A stretch of 64,000 nt of DNA from Cladocopium goreaui (lineage: Eukaryota > Sar > Dinophyceae > Suessiales > Symbiodiniaceae), in NCBI GenBank assembly GCA_947184155.2, contig CAMXCT020005002.1:313995-377994 (forward strand), read 5' to 3'. The notes under the pieces are model-generated. The model was not told where the DNA came from. It saw only the letters and a list, made by a program, of their open reading frames with translations, and made no database searches. Below are positions 63,947 to 64,000 of this stretch, piece by piece; position 1 is the first letter of the stretch; every line of letters starts with the position of its first letter. The position numbers were made by a program, and so were the translations under genes.

Positions 63947-64000
63947 TGATTGTTCCGTTTTTCCTGTAGGTGATGGACTTTGGATGACAACTGCAAACAA

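Overview
The window looks like nuclear DNA of a dinoflagellate, most likely Symbiodiniaceae-like; this is inferred from architecture, not from a marker gene. It holds short coding-like islands (about 25 to 200 bp), nearly all best read on the + strand and typically 0.5 to 2 kb apart. They often start after a pyrimidine-rich AG acceptor and end at GT or occasionally GC donors (for example GCAAGT). Between them lies AT-rich intron-like DNA full of short hairpin transposons. No bacterial-type operons, rRNA, tRNA or CRISPR were seen. Exon entries are candidate exons inferred by eye from frame, composition and splice-like sites; gene boundaries are mostly unresolved.

Layout. 0-8 kb: candidate exons, several coiled-coil-like, including a CPxC zinc-type exon. 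8,025-17,040: a 9-kb Ty1/copia LTR retrotransposon on the - strand, with identical 142-bp LTRs, a GTGGA target duplication and one 2,900-codon ORF. 17-34 kb: more + strand islands; 19,485-21,545 and perhaps 22,168 splice in coherent phase into a cysteine/histidine-rich, RING/TRAF-type-finger-like protein. 34.2-36.9 kb: a 2.6-kb insertion made almost wholly of three tandem arrays sits inside a hairpin MITE. 37.4-37.9 kb: GAT/GAG/CAT repeat. 38-45 kb: + strand islands, a GATA array and an 11-bp minisatellite. 45.5-63.25 kb: + strand islands rich in helical/coiled-coil sequence, including an FHA-like exon. The last exons (60,868; 62,339; 63,167) are all phase 0 and end at a TGA at 63,250-63,252.

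Mobile DNA. Family A (ends TACCCTCTGGTAA / TTACCAGAGGGTA, about 107 bp, full-length hairpin) has about 25 copies. Family B (CTGGTTGGTGGTTT / AAACCACCAACCAG, about 100 bp) has about 14. Family C (TAATGTGGGTAAAAC ends) and a two-copy family D also occur. A foldback element of about 470 bp lies at 53.53-54.00 kb. Two neighbouring introns near 0.9 and 2.0 kb begin with the same 113-bp sequence, which is introner-like.

The novel-looking items are the satellite-carrying insertion at 34.2-36.85 kb, the foldback element, the introner-like pair, and the copia element with a methyltransferase-like insert and a private peptide repeat.
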